Source of the DNA: a bacterium | GTDB lineage: Bacteria; CG2-30-53-67; CG2-30-70-394 | Length of the DNA: 6,131 bases | Reading direction: 5' to 3' | NCBI GenBank assembly: GCA_024278555.1 | Contig: JAJRSX010000173.1 | Span: 1-6,131, forward strand | Shown here: one piece after another, positions 5,765 through 6,131 of the stretch | How positions within the stretch are numbered: position 1 is the stretch's first letter | Layout of the letters: each line of letters begins with the position of its first letter | Made by a program: the position numbers and the translations under genes | Notes under the pieces: generated by a model | Seen by the model: only the letters and a program-made list of their open reading frames with translations | What the model was told of the DNA's origin: nothing | The model's database searches: none

Positions 5765-5948
5765 GTAGGAAATAGAAAGTAGAAAGGGGGCGTGGGAGTA
5801 CGGGGGCGGTGGGTCAGATGGATCACTGGGGGTAGGGCAGTGCGCTGCCAGCGTGGTGGCGGCGAGATTTGCTGAGGCTCGTTGCCGCCATGTCCTCCTT
5901 ACGCCCCTCCCCCTTTCTACCTTCTACCTTCTACCTTCTACTTCCTAC
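5765..5948. repeat. Inverted repeat flanking about 118 bp between trkA and trkH copy 2
   Basis: The inner arms GTAGAAAGGGGG (5779-5790) and CCCCCTTTCTAC (5909-5920) are perfect 12-bp complements. The outer segment GTAGGAAATAGAA (5765-5777) pairs with TTCTACTTCCTAC (5936-5948) at 12 of 13 positions. The right arm is longer because of CTACCTT units. The enclosed DNA has no gene but holds two more dyads: GGCAG-TGCG-CTGCC (5836-5849) and TGGCGGC/GCCGCCA (5857-5863/5884-5890). The arrangement resembles a small non-autonomous palindromic element or a strong RNA structure in the trkA-trkH transcript. I see no obvious target-site duplication. Confidence 0.7.
5917..5941. repeat. CTACCTT heptamer tandem repeat (three units plus CTAC)
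   Basis: Three perfect CTACCTT units are followed by a partial CTAC. They lie in the right arm of the surrounding inverted repeat. The reverse orientation (AAGGTAG) gives the GTAGAAGG style of short intergenic repeat. A 7-base period makes it a candidate for slippage variation between strains, though it lies outside any coding sequence. Confidence 0.75.
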
Positions 5949-5973
5949 GGCAGTTCTCACCACGATGTCGGCT

Positions 5974-6131
5974 TCATCTGCAGCGCCTTCTCCACCTTTT
6001 CACCGCCTTATTCACCGCCACGATCACCACCCGGTCGTTCTCCTCCACCACGTCACTGCCGGTGGCGATACGGGACTCCCCCTCGTGGAGGATGGCGCCG
6101 ACGATCGCCCCTTTGGGGAAGCTCACCTCAG
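5974..6131 (-). CDS. trkA: TrkA potassium-uptake regulatory subunit, C-terminal end (partial, apparent frameshift)
   Basis: Only the last 51 codons lie in the window. They encode the end of an RCK-C (TrkA-C) domain: EVSFPKGAIVGAILHEGE, then ATGSDVVEENDRVVIVAV, the usual final strands that bind and gate TrkH from the cytoplasm. The full protein is normally about 450 residues. After AVNKAVK the frame turns into RWRRRCR and stops at 5974-5976, which is atypical. Reading one base shifted from the AAAA run (plus-strand TTTT at 5997-6000) gives VEKALQMKPTSW with a stop at 5957-5959. With one extra A the tail would read AVKKVEKAL, much like ordinary TrkA C-termini. Either a real one-base deletion or a homopolymer sequencing error fits. 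The RCK core is intact, so activity may survive either way. Confidence 0.85.
   Translation of the reverse strand, partial: EVSFPKGAIVGAILHEGESRIATGSDVVEENDRVVIVAVNKAVKRWRRRCR

Noticed and set aside
4425-5768. 447-codon plus-strand open frame antisense to trkH copy 2
   Set aside because: It has the same shadow composition as the frame opposite copy 1, and it arises because both copies share codon use. No motif or ribosome-binding site supports it.
4294-5826. 510-codon minus-strand frame overlapping trkH copy 2
   Set aside because: It is an out-of-frame reading of trkH rich in Arg, His and Pro; the TrkH frame has all the family motifs.
5791-5908. Small RNA or small protein gene inside the trkA-trkH inverted repeat
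   Set aside because: There are no promoter, T-run or convincing start signals. Hairpins are present, but GC-rich DNA gives these readily.
5917-5941. Possible CRISPR-like array
   Set aside because: Units are only 7 bases with no spacers; it is a simple tandem repeat inside an inverted-repeat arm.

Overview
The window is GC-rich, and every convincing gene lies on the minus strand. In transcription order (right to left) they are: the 3' end of trkA, trkH copy 2, trkH copy 1, an OmpR/PhoB-type response regulator, a Bax-like exported glucosaminidase, and an exported polysaccharide deacetylase that runs off the left edge. The protein families and the style of the intergenic repeats (short CGCGAAGACGC, CACGAAAGCACGAAA and CTACCTT elements) suggest a Gram-negative proteobacterium. 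I lean towards the Desulfuromonas/Geobacter group (former Deltaproteobacteria), but that is an impression from gene and repeat style, not a measured placement.

Right half (about 2772-6131): a Trk potassium-uptake locus. TrkA is the cytoplasmic nucleotide-binding RCK ring that gates TrkH, and TrkH is the membrane K+ channel/transporter. Only the last 51 codons of trkA are inside the window. Its reading frame ends abnormally: one missing A in an A-run would restore a TrkA-like tail and a stop 17 bases further on. Two full-length trkH genes follow in tandem. They are gapless 482-residue paralogs with about 76% identity by my hand count, and their differences reach into the pore loops. An inverted repeat with CTACCTT tandem units separates trkA from trkH copy 2, and a hairpin-bearing 87-bp gap separates the two trkH copies.

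Middle (2339-2771): 433 bp with no gene, holding direct and inverted copies of short dispersed-type repeats, a TGCAC-N4-GTGCA dyad, and the Shine-Dalgarno sequence of the response regulator.

Left half (1-2338): a compact three-gene unit of response regulator, glucosaminidase and polysaccharide deacetylase. The last two overlap by 4 bp (GTGA) and are probably translationally coupled. The deacetylase starts with GTG and is open to the edge. No histidine kinase is present in the window, so the regulator's partner must lie elsewhere or beyond the left edge. A plausible but unproven reading is a response regulator controlling a small cell-envelope glycan-processing operon beside a K+ uptake locus.

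Nothing here amounts to a clearly new system. The points most worth following are the trkA frame break, the pore-loop divergence and possible gene conversion between the trkH copies, the repeat structures, and the kinase-less regulator/glycan operon.
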